DNA of 64,000 nucleotides from Candidatus Tepidiaquacella proteinivora (lineage in GTDB: Bacteria; Bacteroidota; Ignavibacteria; Tepidaquicellales; Tepidaquicellaceae). Positions 36,438 to 45,724 of the stretch are shown here, piece by piece. Made by a program: the position numbers and the translations under genes. The stretch is taken from contig CP054675.1 in NCBI GenBank assembly GCA_013348845.1, positions 2,303,501 to 2,367,500 on the forward strand, in the 5' to 3' direction. Positions within the stretch are counted from its first letter, which is position 1. The number at the start of each line of letters is the position of its first letter. The notes below the pieces were generated by a model. The model saw nothing but the letters and a program-made list of their open reading frames with translations. It did no database searches and was not told the origin of the DNA.

Positions 36438-36917
36438 TTGAACCAAAATTACGAACCGTTGACTTTATGTAACGTTAAAAGAGCAATAATTTTAGCATAC
36501 TTAGGAAAGGTTGAGATTGTAAGTAAAGTTAATGGGAAAAAAATTAATTCTATAACCTCATCTTTCGATTGCCCGAGTATCGTGAGATTGGGCTATTTTG
36601 TTAAAGTCCCGTATAAGAAAATAATATTATCAAGAAAGAATGTTTTAAAAAGAGATAATCACAGGTGTCAGTATTGTGGTTCTACTAATAATTTAACTAT
36701 AGACCATATTATTCCAAAATCAAGGGGTGGTGAAGATTCTTGGGAAAATTTAGTAACTGCGTGTATAAGATGTAATAATAAAAAGGGAGATAGAACACCG
36801 GAAGAAGCGGGTATGGTTTTAATATCAAAACCTAAGAGACCATCTCATATTACATTTATTAAAAGTTCTGCAGGAAAAGTATTGGAAGACTGGAAACCAT
36901 TTTTATATTTATATTAA
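36438..36917 (+). CDS. HNH endonuclease family protein (start uncertain)
   Basis: At least 159 residues from TTG 36438. The HNH nuclease core is clear: CQYCG at the first zinc knuckle, LTIDHIIPKSRGG with the catalytic DH, and WENLVTACIRCNNKKGDRTPEEA with the second CxxC. It belongs to the widespread small HNH proteins whose N-terminus reads VLVLNxxYEPL. Here the codons for NGKVLV lie upstream of the TTG, so the real start is probably upstream in the frame that is open from 36345, where only non-canonical starts (ATC 36369; CTG 36408, 36417, 36432) are available. The role of this family is not settled. A Rossmann-protein gene follows after 27 nt. Confidence 0.8.
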   Translation: MNQNYEPLTLCNVKRAIILAYLGKVEIVSKVNGKKINSITSSFDCPSIVRLGYFVKVPYKKIILSRKNVLKRDNHRCQYCGSTNNLTIDHIIPKSRGGEDSWENLVTACIRCNNKKGDRTPEEAGMVLISKPKRPSHITFIKSSAGKVLEDWKPFLYLY

Positions 36918-36944
36918 TTTTATAAAATTATAATCAGAAAACTT

Positions 36945-38639
36945 ATGGACATTAAAAATAAAACTATTTTAATTTTAGGTGGGTGGGGATTAGTTGGTTC
37001 TGCAATTGCAAGGAAGATTATGGAGGGAAATCCTTCGAAGGTTGTTTTAACTTCATTACATAAAAATGAAGCTGAAGAGATATGTGAAGTTTTAAGTCAG
37101 GAGTTTAAAGTTAAAAATGTATTTATTCCGTTCTGGGGTAATATCTTTACAAGGTATGAATATAAAGATTTAAATCGTGATGATATAATTAATGATCCTG
37201 TAAAAAGAAGAAAAACCATTGAAGATATTGTTTATGAATTAGATGAAAGAATTTTAAAAGAGTCCTGTATATATAAACTTCTTGAGAAATTCAAACCCGA
37301 TATCATTATTGATTGTATTAATACCGCAACATCCATTGCTTACCAGAATATTTATAAGGCATATTTTGATATATTAAAAATTGCAAACTCTAAAGATAAA
37401 GATTATAATTTACTTTTGACAGCTTCAGAAAAATTAATTTGTTTTTCTTATGTTCCGCAATTAATTAGACATATTCAGATTTTATATAATTCAATGTTGA
37501 AGTTCAGGACAAAGTTTTATTTTAAAATTGGGACAAGTGGAACCGGCGGTATGGGCTTAAATATTCCGTTTACCCATAGTGAGGAAAAACCTTCTCGGGT
37601 TTTATTAAGTAAATCTTCTGTTGCTGGGGCTCATACATTGTTACTTTTCCTTATGGCTCGTACACCAGGCGGTCCTAAAATTAAAGAAATAAAACCTACG
37701 GCTGCTATTGCATGGAAGAAAATTAAATTCGGAGAAATACGAAAAAAGAATTCCCCAATTATTATATATGATGTCAAACCAGAGGATAAAATTTTACTTA
37801 AAGGAAAGTTTGAATTAAAATCTCCAAAAGAATACAAGAAAATAGGAACTTTAAAAACCCCATTCATTGATACAGGTGAAAATGGTATTTTTTCCCGTGG
37901 GGAATTTGAAGCAATTACTACTAAAGGACAGATGGAATTTGTAACTCCTGAAGAAATTGCAGAAAATGTGTTCCTGGAATTACAAGGTGGAAATACTGGC
38001 ACTGATGTGATTAGTGCGCTTGACTCTTCAGTAATGGAACCATCATACAGAGCAGGATTTATGCAACATTATGCAGTAGAAAAGTTAGTTGAACTTGAGA
38101 AAAAGCATAAAACTTACTCAGTTGCTTTTGAAATGTTAGGACCACCACGGCTATCGAAATTGCTTTATGAATGTCATTTAATAAAGTTGATATATAAAAA
38201 TTTTGATAATGTGATTAAAGATAATCCGAAATCTATATCTAAGAAATTAAATGATATTATTTTAAAAAATTCCGGAATCAGAAACGAAATTGTTTCTATA
38301 GGTGTTCCTATTCTATTATCGGACGGAAAATCTTTATTAAGAGGACCTGAAGTTATTATACCCTCAAATTCCAGTTCAAAAAGTTTTGATATTAACCTGA
38401 ATAGAATAAATCGCTGGGCTTATGATGGTTGGGTCGATTTAAGGGTTGAAAACTGTAAGATTTGGAGGGAAAGATTTATTAAGATTAAAAATCAGACAGA
38501 AGAGGAATTTGATTGTATGTATAGTTCTAAGATAGTTTTTTCTAAAGAATATTGGGATAATTTTAAAGATATAAACATCGGGAAAATTGTTGGTTGGATT
38601 TTTATCAATGAAGAAAAAGGTTTAAGAATGAAAGGATAA
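36945..38639 (+). CDS. NAD(P)-binding Rossmann-fold protein of unknown substrate
   Basis: 564 residues. The N-terminus ILILGGWGLVGSAIARKI (about 9-26) is a dinucleotide-binding glycine motif like that of extended short-chain dehydrogenases, and FKPDIIIDCINTATS matches the following strands. A glycine-rich stretch IGTSGTGGMGLNIPFTHSEEKPS (about 193-215) follows. The C-terminal 250 residues match nothing I recognise. No YxxxK catalytic pair can be assigned with confidence. It is separated by only 2 nt from a NuoM-type gene and then a Na+/H+ antiporter, hinting at a shared unit. Substrate unknown. Confidence 0.65.
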   Translation: MDIKNKTILILGGWGLVGSAIARKIMEGNPSKVVLTSLHKNEAEEICEVLSQEFKVKNVFIPFWGNIFTRYEYKDLNRDDIINDPVKRRKTIEDIVYELDERILKESCIYKLLEKFKPDIIIDCINTATSIAYQNIYKAYFDILKIANSKDKDYNLLLTASEKLICFSYVPQLIRHIQILYNSMLKFRTKFYFKIGTSGTGGMGLNIPFTHSEEKPSRVLLSKSSVAGAHTLLLFLMARTPGGPKIKEIKPTAAIAWKKIKFGEIRKKNSPIIIYDVKPEDKILLKGKFELKSPKEYKKIGTLKTPFIDTGENGIFSRGEFEAITTKGQMEFVTPEEIAENVFLELQGGNTGTDVISALDSSVMEPSYRAGFMQHYAVEKLVELEKKHKTYSVAFEMLGPPRLSKLLYECHLIKLIYKNFDNVIKDNPKSISKKLNDIILKNSGIRNEIVSIGVPILLSDGKSLLRGPEVIIPSNSSSKSFDINLNRINRWAYDGWVDLRVENCKIWRERFIKIKNQTEEEFDCMYSSKIVFSKEYWDNFKDINIGKIVGWIFINEEKGLRMKG

Positions 38640-38641
38640 AA

Positions 38642-40180
38642 TTGGAATCTAATATTTTAAGTATATTAATATTTTTTCCGATTATTTTATCTATTCCGAT
38701 TCTTTTTTTCCATAAGGAAAATAATCTGTTGATAAAAACTTATGCTATTATAATTTCTCTTTTAACCTTTCTGATTTCAATATATCTTTTTCTTAATTTT
38801 AGAACAGAGATTACTGATTTTCAATTTGTTGAAAAAGTACAATGGATAAAATCAATAAGATGTAATTATTATCTTGGAGTGGATGGGATATCAGTCTTGT
38901 TGATAATGCTAACAACTTTTCTTTTCCCCTTGTGTATCTTTGCATCCTGGAATACTATAAAAAATCGTATTAAGGAATATTACTTTTTATTGCTTTTACT
39001 TGAAGGTGCTTTGATTGGGGTTTTTTGTTCCCTTGATTTAATACTCTTTTATGTATTCTGGGAATTTATTTTAATTCCTATGTATTTTATAATTGGTTTA
39101 TGGGGCGGTGAAGATAGAATTTATGCTACATTAAAATTCTTTATTTATACTATGCTTGGAAGTGTTTTATTACTTATTGGAATTTTATGGCTCGGGTTTA
39201 TGGCATCCCCATTATATGGAGTATTTACCAGTGATTTTGTTGAGTTAGCTAAGGTATCTTGTGTACAACCAATCAATAAACAAATTATACTTTTTATTTT
39301 CTTCACTCTTGGATTTCTTATTAAAGTGCCTCTTTTCCCATTTCATACATGGTTACCTGATGCACATGTTCAAGCACCTACAGCTGGAAGTGTAATACTT
39401 GCTGCTATATTGTTAAAAATGGGAACTTATGGATTAATTAGATTTTCACTCGGTCTTTTTCCCGCTGCTTTCGAATATTTTAGTCATATTTTATCAATAC
39501 TTGCTATTATTGGTATAATTTATGGTGCTTTACTTTGTATTGTCCAAACTGATATGAAAAAATTAATTGCTTATTCTTCTGTGAGTCATCTTGGTTTTGT
39601 TGTCCTTGGTATTTTAGCAGTAAATCAAGAGGGTTTGCAGGGGAGTGTTATACAAATGATCAATCATGGATTATCAACTGGTGCTCTGTTTTTAATAGTT
39701 GGGATTATTTATGAAAGAAGGCACACGAAATTAATTTCTGAATTTGGAGGAATAAGAAAAGTTATGCCTTCATTAGCAGCAATATTTTTAATCGTTTCAT
39801 TATCATCAATTGGTTTACCAGGGTTAAATGGTTTTATTGGAGAATTTTTAATTCTTATTGGAGCTTTTACCTCTTTCAATCTTAATAATAATATTTATGC
39901 AATTATTGCATCTGTTGGTATAGTATTATCTGCTGTTTATCTTTTATGGTTATATCAAAGGGTTATGCTCGGTCCTGTTGTTAAGGAAGAAAACAAAAAT
40001 TTAAAAGATTTATCTAAACTTGAATATTTATCTCTAATACCAATCCTTGTGTTTATTTTTTGGATTGGTGTCTATCCAAACACCTTTCTGAAAATATCAG
40101 AGGCAAGCGTTAAAAAGTTGGTTGAAAATTTTGAGTCTGCAAAAGGCAAGATTCAAATAGATATACCCAAAGAAAAATAA
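38642..40180 (+). CDS. nuoM: NADH-quinone oxidoreductase subunit M (orphan NuoM-like antiporter subunit)
   Basis: 512 residues, about 14 membrane helices. The residues needed for proton translocation in NuoM are present: Glu in FWEFILIPMY (TM5), Lys in FLIKVPLFPFHTWLPDAH (TM7), Lys in ILLKMGTYG (TM8) and Glu in GFIGEFLILIG (TM12). The HVQAPTAGSVILA and YSSVSHLGFV signatures also match. No other complex I gene occurs nearby: it is preceded by a Rossmann protein (2 nt) and followed by an NhaD-like antiporter (2 nt). It could be a second copy or a separate ion-translocating unit. Starts TTG at 38642. Confidence 0.88.
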   Translation: MESNILSILIFFPIILSIPILFFHKENNLLIKTYAIIISLLTFLISIYLFLNFRTEITDFQFVEKVQWIKSIRCNYYLGVDGISVLLIMLTTFLFPLCIFASWNTIKNRIKEYYFLLLLLEGALIGVFCSLDLILFYVFWEFILIPMYFIIGLWGGEDRIYATLKFFIYTMLGSVLLLIGILWLGFMASPLYGVFTSDFVELAKVSCVQPINKQIILFIFFTLGFLIKVPLFPFHTWLPDAHVQAPTAGSVILAAILLKMGTYGLIRFSLGLFPAAFEYFSHILSILAIIGIIYGALLCIVQTDMKKLIAYSSVSHLGFVVLGILAVNQEGLQGSVIQMINHGLSTGALFLIVGIIYERRHTKLISEFGGIRKVMPSLAAIFLIVSLSSIGLPGLNGFIGEFLILIGAFTSFNLNNNIYAIIASVGIVLSAVYLLWLYQRVMLGPVVKEENKNLKDLSKLEYLSLIPILVFIFWIGVYPNTFLKISEASVKKLVENFESAKGKIQIDIPKEK

Positions 40181-40182
40181 CA

Positions 40183-41451
40183 TTGGAGTTAAAATTGGAA
40201 TTTCTTTTATTCATTCCGTTTATTGTGCTTTTATTGTCAATTGCTATTATGCCATTTTTAGCACCATCCTGGTGGCATAAAAATTATGGGAAATTCTCCA
40301 TTTTGCTTGCTCTATTTATGGTGTTGTTTTATTTAATTGCACTGAAAAAAAATGATGAGGTAATAAAGACAGCAGAGGAATATATTAGTTTTATTTGTCT
40401 TCTTGGTTCTTTGTACACCGTATCTGGCGGAATATATTTTGTAATCAAAGGAAAAGCTACACCTTTTAAAAATACACTTACACTTTTTATTGGATCCGTG
40501 ATTGCAAATTTTTTTGGAACAACTGGTGCTGCGATGCTATTAATAAGACCTTATATGAATTCAAATAAGAACAGATTAAAACCTTATCATATAGTGTTTT
40601 TTATTTTCACAGTTTGTAATACTGGTGGTGCACTTACACCAATCGGAGACCCTCCTTTATTTCTTGGGTATTTAAAAGGTGTTCCTTTCTTTTGGATAAT
40701 AGGTAATCTTTATTATATTTGGTTTTTTACATTACTGTATATACTTTTAATCTTTTATATTATTGATAAATATAATTACGAAAAATTGCGTAGAGACGCA
40801 CGTTCGAGAATTGAAGAAAAAGGAGAAGAATTTGAATTTAGAGGATTATATAATATAATTTTTCTCTTAATTATTATTGCTTCTGTTTTTATTACAAAGC
40901 CCATATTTGTGAGAGAGGCTCTTATGATTTTCTGTGCTGTTGCTTCTTATAGATTAACACCTCGCGAGGTTCATAGAAAAAATAAGTTCAATTTTGAGCC
41001 AATAAAAGAAGTAGCTCTTCTTTTCATTGGAATTTTTATGACTATGATGCCGGTTTTAAATTATCTCAGTAAAAATGCTGAAGATCTTAATATTAAAACT
41101 CCGGGCGAATTTTATTGGGTTGCAGGATTTCTAACAAGTTTTCTTGACAATGCTCCAACTTACCTTAATTTTCTAACTATGGCTATGGGACTGGAACATT
41201 TAAATATCTATAATCCTAATGAAGTTTTATTATTCCTTGATAAATTCAAAATTTATGTTATCTCTATTTCTGTATCTTCTGTATTTTTCGGGGCAATGAC
41301 ATATATTGGAAATGGACCAAATTTTATGGTAAAATCTATTGCTGAGAATAAGGGTGTGAAAATGCCGGCATTTTTCACTTATATTTATAAATACTCTCTT
41401 CCTATTTTAATTCCTGCATTTTTTGTAATTTGGTATATATTTTTTAGATAA
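40183..41451 (+). CDS. NhaD-like Na+/H+ antiporter (ion transporter superfamily)
   Basis: 422 residues, about 11 hydrophobic segments. Two halves carry the superfamily re-entrant motifs: NTGGALTPIGDPPLFLGYLKG in the first half and FLDNAPTYLNFL with YIGNGPNFMVKSIAE in the second. The TPIGDPP motif is typical of NhaD and arsenite/citrate-type (IT superfamily) carriers. It probably exchanges sodium and protons across the cytoplasmic membrane. The start is TTG at 40183 or TTG at 40195; the second gives a more usual short N-terminus. It lies 2 nt behind the NuoM-like gene. Confidence 0.82.
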   Translation: MELKLEFLLFIPFIVLLLSIAIMPFLAPSWWHKNYGKFSILLALFMVLFYLIALKKNDEVIKTAEEYISFICLLGSLYTVSGGIYFVIKGKATPFKNTLTLFIGSVIANFFGTTGAAMLLIRPYMNSNKNRLKPYHIVFFIFTVCNTGGALTPIGDPPLFLGYLKGVPFFWIIGNLYYIWFFTLLYILLIFYIIDKYNYEKLRRDARSRIEEKGEEFEFRGLYNIIFLLIIIASVFITKPIFVREALMIFCAVASYRLTPREVHRKNKFNFEPIKEVALLFIGIFMTMMPVLNYLSKNAEDLNIKTPGEFYWVAGFLTSFLDNAPTYLNFLTMAMGLEHLNIYNPNEVLLFLDKFKIYVISISVSSVFFGAMTYIGNGPNFMVKSIAENKGVKMPAFFTYIYKYSLPILIPAFFVIWYIFFR

Positions 41452-41545
41452 AGTTTATACAAAAGGAACTTATTTGCGTATAAGTTTGATTAAAATGTAT
41501 AAGAAATTATATTATATTTTATTAAAATAATTTTTTGTTATAAAA

Positions 41546-43114
41546 ATGAATAAAAAGAAATATTTATACCTAATCACATTTCTCGTCCTTGCGATTGGTA
41601 TTATTATAGGAATGAAGATTCAGGATGCGATTTCTGATGATAAGATTGGAGAACAGGTTAAAAAATATGCTGAAGTCTTAAGTTTAGTGTCTCAGTATTA
41701 TGTTGACACTGTTGATTCTCAAAAATTAACGGAAGTCGCAATAAATTCACTCCTGCAAGAATTAGACCCTCATTCTGTCTATATTGATCCGGAGCAGTTG
41801 AAGAGAGTAAATGAAGATTTTCAGGGTAGCTTTGAAGGAATTGGAATTGAATTTGATATTATAAACGATACTCTAACTGTTATAACACCAATTAGTGGTG
41901 GTCCTTCAGATAAACTTGGAATTTTAGCAGGGGATAAAATAGTTAAGATTGATGGCGTATCTGCTATAAAAATATCAAGAGAAGATGTGCCCAAAAAATT
42001 ACGAGGGAAAAAAGGAACAAAAGTTACTGTTACAATAATTAGAGCAGGGATGACAGAACCACTTGAATTTGTTATAACAAGAGATAAAATACCTCTTTAC
42101 AGTGTTGATGCATCTTTTATGTATGAAGATGATATTGGTTATATAAAAGTTTCCCGTTTCTCAGCTACAACTTATAAAGAATTTACTGATGCTTTGAGCA
42201 AATTGAAAAGTCAGGGGATGGGGAAACTAATTCTTGATTTGAGAGGTAATCCGGGTGGATATCTTGAGCAGGCATTTAAAGTAGCAAGTGAGTTTATTCC
42301 TGCCGGGAGAAAAATTGTTTATACTCAGGGAAGACTTTCTATGTTTAACGATGTATATAATTCTTCCGGTGGAAAATATACAGACATCCCCTTAATTATC
42401 CTCGTTAATGGTGGTTCTGCATCGGCAAGTGAAATAGTTTCCGGAGCTATTCAGGATTGGGATAGGGGATTAATCGTCGGAGAAACAACTTTTGGTAAAG
42501 GGTTGGTACAGAGACAATTTGATATTTTTGATGGTTCAGCAGTCCGAATTACAACCTCTAAATATTATACTCCTTCCGGTAGATTAATACAAAAGCCCTA
42601 TGAACACGGCAAATATAAAAATATTGACGATGAAGCGAAGAATGTTGCAGATACCACTCGTCCACAGTATAAAACTGCTGGCGGTAGGATTGTATTAGGT
42701 GGTGGAGGTATTACCCCGGATTATATAGTAAAACTTGATACATTAAGTGAGTACACAGTATCTTTAAGACGACTGAATCTTATTTATGAGTACACTGAAA
42801 ATTATATGAAGTCTATGCGAAAAAGCATAGAAAATACTTATAAAGATTACAATTCTTTCAGGAAGGATTTTATTGTTTCTGATGCAATGTTAAAAGATTT
42901 AATTTCATTTGCTGAAAGTAGAAATGTTAAATTTAATCAGGAACAATTTGAACGGGATAAAAAATTTATTATAACTTCGATTAAGTTTCAGATCGCAAGG
43001 GATATCTGGGGTAATGAAGGAGCGTATGCTGTTTTTGTATCTGATGATGAGCAATTTTTAAAAGCTTTAGAACTTTTTGTTACTGAAAAAGATTTTCTGA
43101 ATAGATTGAAATAA
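41546..43114 (+). CDS. C-terminal processing peptidase (S41, CtpA/Prc-like)
   Basis: 522 residues. An N-terminal signal anchor (about 6-24) is followed by the DPHSVYIDPEQ segment, a PDZ domain (about 90-170, PISGGPSDKLGILAGDKIVKI), and the S41 protease core. The catalytic serine is probably S293 in GGSASASE and the general-base lysine is K318 in TTFGKG, 25 residues apart as usual. It cleaves proteins near their C-termini in the periplasm. It leads a likely operon with the DUF3108 gene (6 nt away), the LolA-like gene and a membrane protein. Confidence 0.95.
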   Translation: MNKKKYLYLITFLVLAIGIIIGMKIQDAISDDKIGEQVKKYAEVLSLVSQYYVDTVDSQKLTEVAINSLLQELDPHSVYIDPEQLKRVNEDFQGSFEGIGIEFDIINDTLTVITPISGGPSDKLGILAGDKIVKIDGVSAIKISREDVPKKLRGKKGTKVTVTIIRAGMTEPLEFVITRDKIPLYSVDASFMYEDDIGYIKVSRFSATTYKEFTDALSKLKSQGMGKLILDLRGNPGGYLEQAFKVASEFIPAGRKIVYTQGRLSMFNDVYNSSGGKYTDIPLIILVNGGSASASEIVSGAIQDWDRGLIVGETTFGKGLVQRQFDIFDGSAVRITTSKYYTPSGRLIQKPYEHGKYKNIDDEAKNVADTTRPQYKTAGGRIVLGGGGITPDYIVKLDTLSEYTVSLRRLNLIYEYTENYMKSMRKSIENTYKDYNSFRKDFIVSDAMLKDLISFAESRNVKFNQEQFERDKKFIITSIKFQIARDIWGNEGAYAVFVSDDEQFLKALELFVTEKDFLNRLK

Positions 43115-43120
43115 GATAAT

Positions 43121-43957
43121 ATGAAGTTTTGCTTCAGGGTTATATTGTGTATTTTATTAGCTACTGCAGCGACTACATATTCTCAAAGTAAAATTCTGCA
43201 GGTTGGTGAAGAACTTGTATATACAGTTTCGTTTGGTTTTATTAAACTTGGTGAAGTTAAGTTTAACCTGAATTCTACATTTTATGAGAATAATAAGAAG
43301 TATTTCACAGCTAAAGCTGAGATGAAAAGTTATGAAGGAATCCCGTTTCTATCGGTGAGGTATATTTTTGAATCTGTGATGAGGGAAGAAAAAGGAAAAA
43401 TATTATCGGAAAAGTTTCACTCATCAGAGTTTAAAGATGATAATTCCGGTGAAAGAGTGATTATTCGGACTGATTATGAATTTGATTATTCTTCTGATAA
43501 TGATACTGGCTTTATTAGAGTGAAAAGGTATAAAGATAATGGAAGAGATAAAATTTTAGAAGTTGATAAAACAGAACTCTTTGAAAAAGGAATGGAATTC
43601 CAGGATGGGTTATCGATTGTTTATTTTGCAAGGATTAATTCATATAAAAAAGATAGGTCAAAAAAAGTAAATATATATATTAATGAAAAACAGTCATTCA
43701 TTGCCTATTCATTTAATTATAATAGAGATGCTGTGTCAATAGATTTAGTTGATTACGATATGGCAGCAATTAAAATAGATGGAAAGGCTGATTTTATTGG
43801 AGTGCTTGGGTTAACAGGAGAATTCGAAGGTTGGCTTTCAGATGATGATGAAAGGATACCACTGAAAGCAAGATTTAATATAATACTTGGTTCTGTTACT
43901 CTTGAATTAACTTCTTATAAAAGAACTGGCTGGAAACCACCAAAATTTAATGAATAA
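43121..43957 (+). CDS. Secreted DUF3108 domain protein
   Basis: 278 residues with a signal peptide (about 1-21, TTYSQ). The mature protein starts with the DUF3108 pattern VGEELVYTVSFGFIKLGEVKF and ends in LTGEFEGWLSDDDERIPLKARFNIILGSVTLELTSY in fragments typical of that family. DUF3108 proteins are periplasmic beta-rich proteins of unknown function, often close to lipoprotein transport or LPS genes. The 3' end overlaps the first possible start of the LolA-like gene by 8 nt. Confidence 0.88.
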   Translation: MKFCFRVILCILLATAATTYSQSKILQVGEELVYTVSFGFIKLGEVKFNLNSTFYENNKKYFTAKAEMKSYEGIPFLSVRYIFESVMREEKGKILSEKFHSSEFKDDNSGERVIIRTDYEFDYSSDNDTGFIRVKRYKDNGRDKILEVDKTELFEKGMEFQDGLSIVYFARINSYKKDRSKKVNIYINEKQSFIAYSFNYNRDAVSIDLVDYDMAAIKIDGKADFIGVLGLTGEFEGWLSDDDERIPLKARFNIILGSVTLELTSYKRTGWKPPKFNE

Positions 43958-44597
43958 AAAAACTTTAACTATGAACAAAATTATATTTTTATCATTAATT
44001 TTTATTGCATTTTTTAATTCTGTGATTTTTTCTCAGGATGCCCAGGAAATAATTAAAAAAGTGCAGGATAATTATAAGGATTTGAAAGATGCTAAAGCGG
44101 AATTCTCTATGACTGAGAAATTTTCAGGAGGCAAATCTTCATCCTCAAGCGGTACTATAATGATCCAGAAGGAAAATAAATACAAGATTAAAACTAAAAG
44201 TTACATACTTGTTACTGATGGTGTTACTTCCTGGTCTTATTCTCCGTCTAAAAAACAAGTTGTGATAGATAACTATAAAGATGATGGTAGCACTTTTTCA
44301 CCTAATAAATTTTTATTTAATTATCCTGAAAATTTCTATTCTGATTATATAGGGGATGAAAAAGTAAACAAAAAAGATTGTTATGTATTGAAACTTACAC
44401 CAAGAAACAAAGGAAATATTAAATCCGCAAAAATATGGGTAGATCAGGCTGAATATTTTATTAGAAAAATCACAATTACTACTTCGGAATCAACAAAAAC
44501 ATATACATTAAAATCTATTGTCTTAAACCCAGGTTTAAGTTCTTCTGAATTTAAATTTACTCCTCCTGAAGGTGTTGAAGTGATTGATTTAAGATAA
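43950..44597 (+). CDS. lolA: LolA-like outer-membrane lipoprotein carrier
   Basis: 215 residues if started at 43950; a second ATG at 43971 gives a cleaner signal peptide (MNKIIFLSLIFIAFF ... FSQ) and avoids the 8-nt overlap, so it may be the true start. The mature part matches LolA: DAQEIIKKVQDNYKDLKDAKAEFSM, then VTDGVTSWSYSP and a C-terminal SEFKFTPPEGVEVIDL. LolA carries lipoproteins across the periplasm to the outer membrane. It sits between DUF3108 and a UPF0104-type membrane protein. Confident at family level. Confidence 0.9.
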   Translation: MNKKTLTMNKIIFLSLIFIAFFNSVIFSQDAQEIIKKVQDNYKDLKDAKAEFSMTEKFSGGKSSSSSGTIMIQKENKYKIKTKSYILVTDGVTSWSYSPSKKQVVIDNYKDDGSTFSPNKFLFNYPENFYSDYIGDEKVNKKDCYVLKLTPRNKGNIKSAKIWVDQAEYFIRKITITTSESTKTYTLKSIVLNPGLSSSEFKFTPPEGVEVIDLR

Positions 44598-44610
44598 TTC
44601 TTTTATATCT

Positions 44611-45645
44611 TTGGTTAAAAAAATTAAACAAATATTAAAGTTTTTCATTGTTAGTGGATTACTTATTTTCTTTTTGTACCTTGCTTTTAAGGATATTGAT
44701 TTTAATAAGTTAATCGAAGAACTTCTTAAAACAAATTATATACTTGCGATCCTTGGAATGATCGTAGGTCTTGTTATTGGTAGTGTGATAAGAGCTGAAC
44801 GCTGGAGGTATTTTCTGTACCCTCAGAAGAAAAACATAAAATTTGGTGATTTGTTTTCAGCGGTTATGATAGGATATTTTGTTAATGCAATAATTCCACG
44901 TGGTGGAGAGGTGTCAAGACCGTTCTTACTCGCACAGAAAGAAGGAATTTCAAAAGCATTTACACTTGGAACTATTGTAGTTGAAAGAATTTTTGATATG
45001 CTGTCTATGTTTTTTGTGTTTGGATTATGTCTTTTCTTTTACAGAAATAAAATCCAGGAAGCATTTGGGAAATATGATATTGAGAATATTTCTTTGTATT
45101 TTTCTTTAGGGCTGTTATTTCTCGTTATAATTGCTGTAATTTTATTAATTAAGATAGAAAAGACTGAATACTTCCTTGAAAAATTCGCATCTCGATTACT
45201 TCCTAAAAAATATAGAGAAAAATTCCAAAAAGCATTACTGTCACTATTAAATTCTTTTTCTTTTATTAAGTATAAAGAGAACTATTTAAAAATATTTTTA
45301 TTATCCGTACTTTTGTGGCTTGATTATGCATTCTCCACTTACCTTTTTATTAATGCTTTTAGTGACCCGACTATGAAAAGTCTTAACTTCCTTGATGCAA
45401 ATGTTGTTTTAACTTTAACTGCATTCGCACAAACTATACCACTGCCTGGTAATTCTGCTGGTTCTTATCATTTCTTTGTTAAAACTACTCTCGTTGTTAT
45501 ATATGGGGTTATGAGTGAAACCGCAATGGCTTATGCTACAATTAGTCACCTTCTTACCTTTATAGGAATTATAGTTATTGGTTTCTATTATTCATTAAAA
45601 GAAAATTATAAATTCTCATTTAAATTAAATAAATCTTCTCAATAA
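44611..45645 (+). CDS. LPG-synthase-TM/UPF0104 family integral membrane protein
   Basis: 344 residues with about eight membrane helices. The family motif RAERWRYFL appears around 65-73, followed by AVMIGYFVNAIIPRGGEVSRP (about 88-108) and EGISKAFTLGTIVVERIFDM, all characteristic of the lysylphosphatidylglycerol-synthase-like transmembrane family, whose members may flip lipids. It lacks the soluble aminoacyl-transferase domain of MprF. The start is TTG at 44611, 13 nt after the LolA-like gene. It is the last gene of the operon and meets a hairpin at 45668-45700. Confidence 0.85.
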   Translation: MVKKIKQILKFFIVSGLLIFFLYLAFKDIDFNKLIEELLKTNYILAILGMIVGLVIGSVIRAERWRYFLYPQKKNIKFGDLFSAVMIGYFVNAIIPRGGEVSRPFLLAQKEGISKAFTLGTIVVERIFDMLSMFFVFGLCLFFYRNKIQEAFGKYDIENISLYFSLGLLFLVIIAVILLIKIEKTEYFLEKFASRLLPKKYREKFQKALLSLLNSFSFIKYKENYLKIFLLSVLLWLDYAFSTYLFINAFSDPTMKSLNFLDANVVLTLTAFAQTIPLPGNSAGSYHFFVKTTLVVIYGVMSETAMAYATISHLLTFIGIIVIGFYYSLKENYKFSFKLNKSSQ

Positions 45646-45667
45646 ATTTCACTTTTTTATTACAGAA

Positions 45668-45700
45668 AAGCCACAGTATAAATAATTAATACTGTGGCTT
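45668..45700. terminator. hairpin between convergent genes, probable terminator
   Basis: 12-bp perfect stem AAGCCACAGTAT (45668-45679) with ATACTGTGGCTT (45689-45700) and a 9-nt loop. The T tracts on both sides are short, so termination efficiency is less certain than for the other terminators. Confidence 0.7.
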
Positions 45701-45724
45701 TGCTGAATATTGTTTTATATAATT

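Noticed and set aside
41467-41486. 7-bp hairpin AACTTAT/ATAAGTT after the antiporter gene
   Set aside because: Stem is short and A/T only with no T run following, so it is not a credible terminator.
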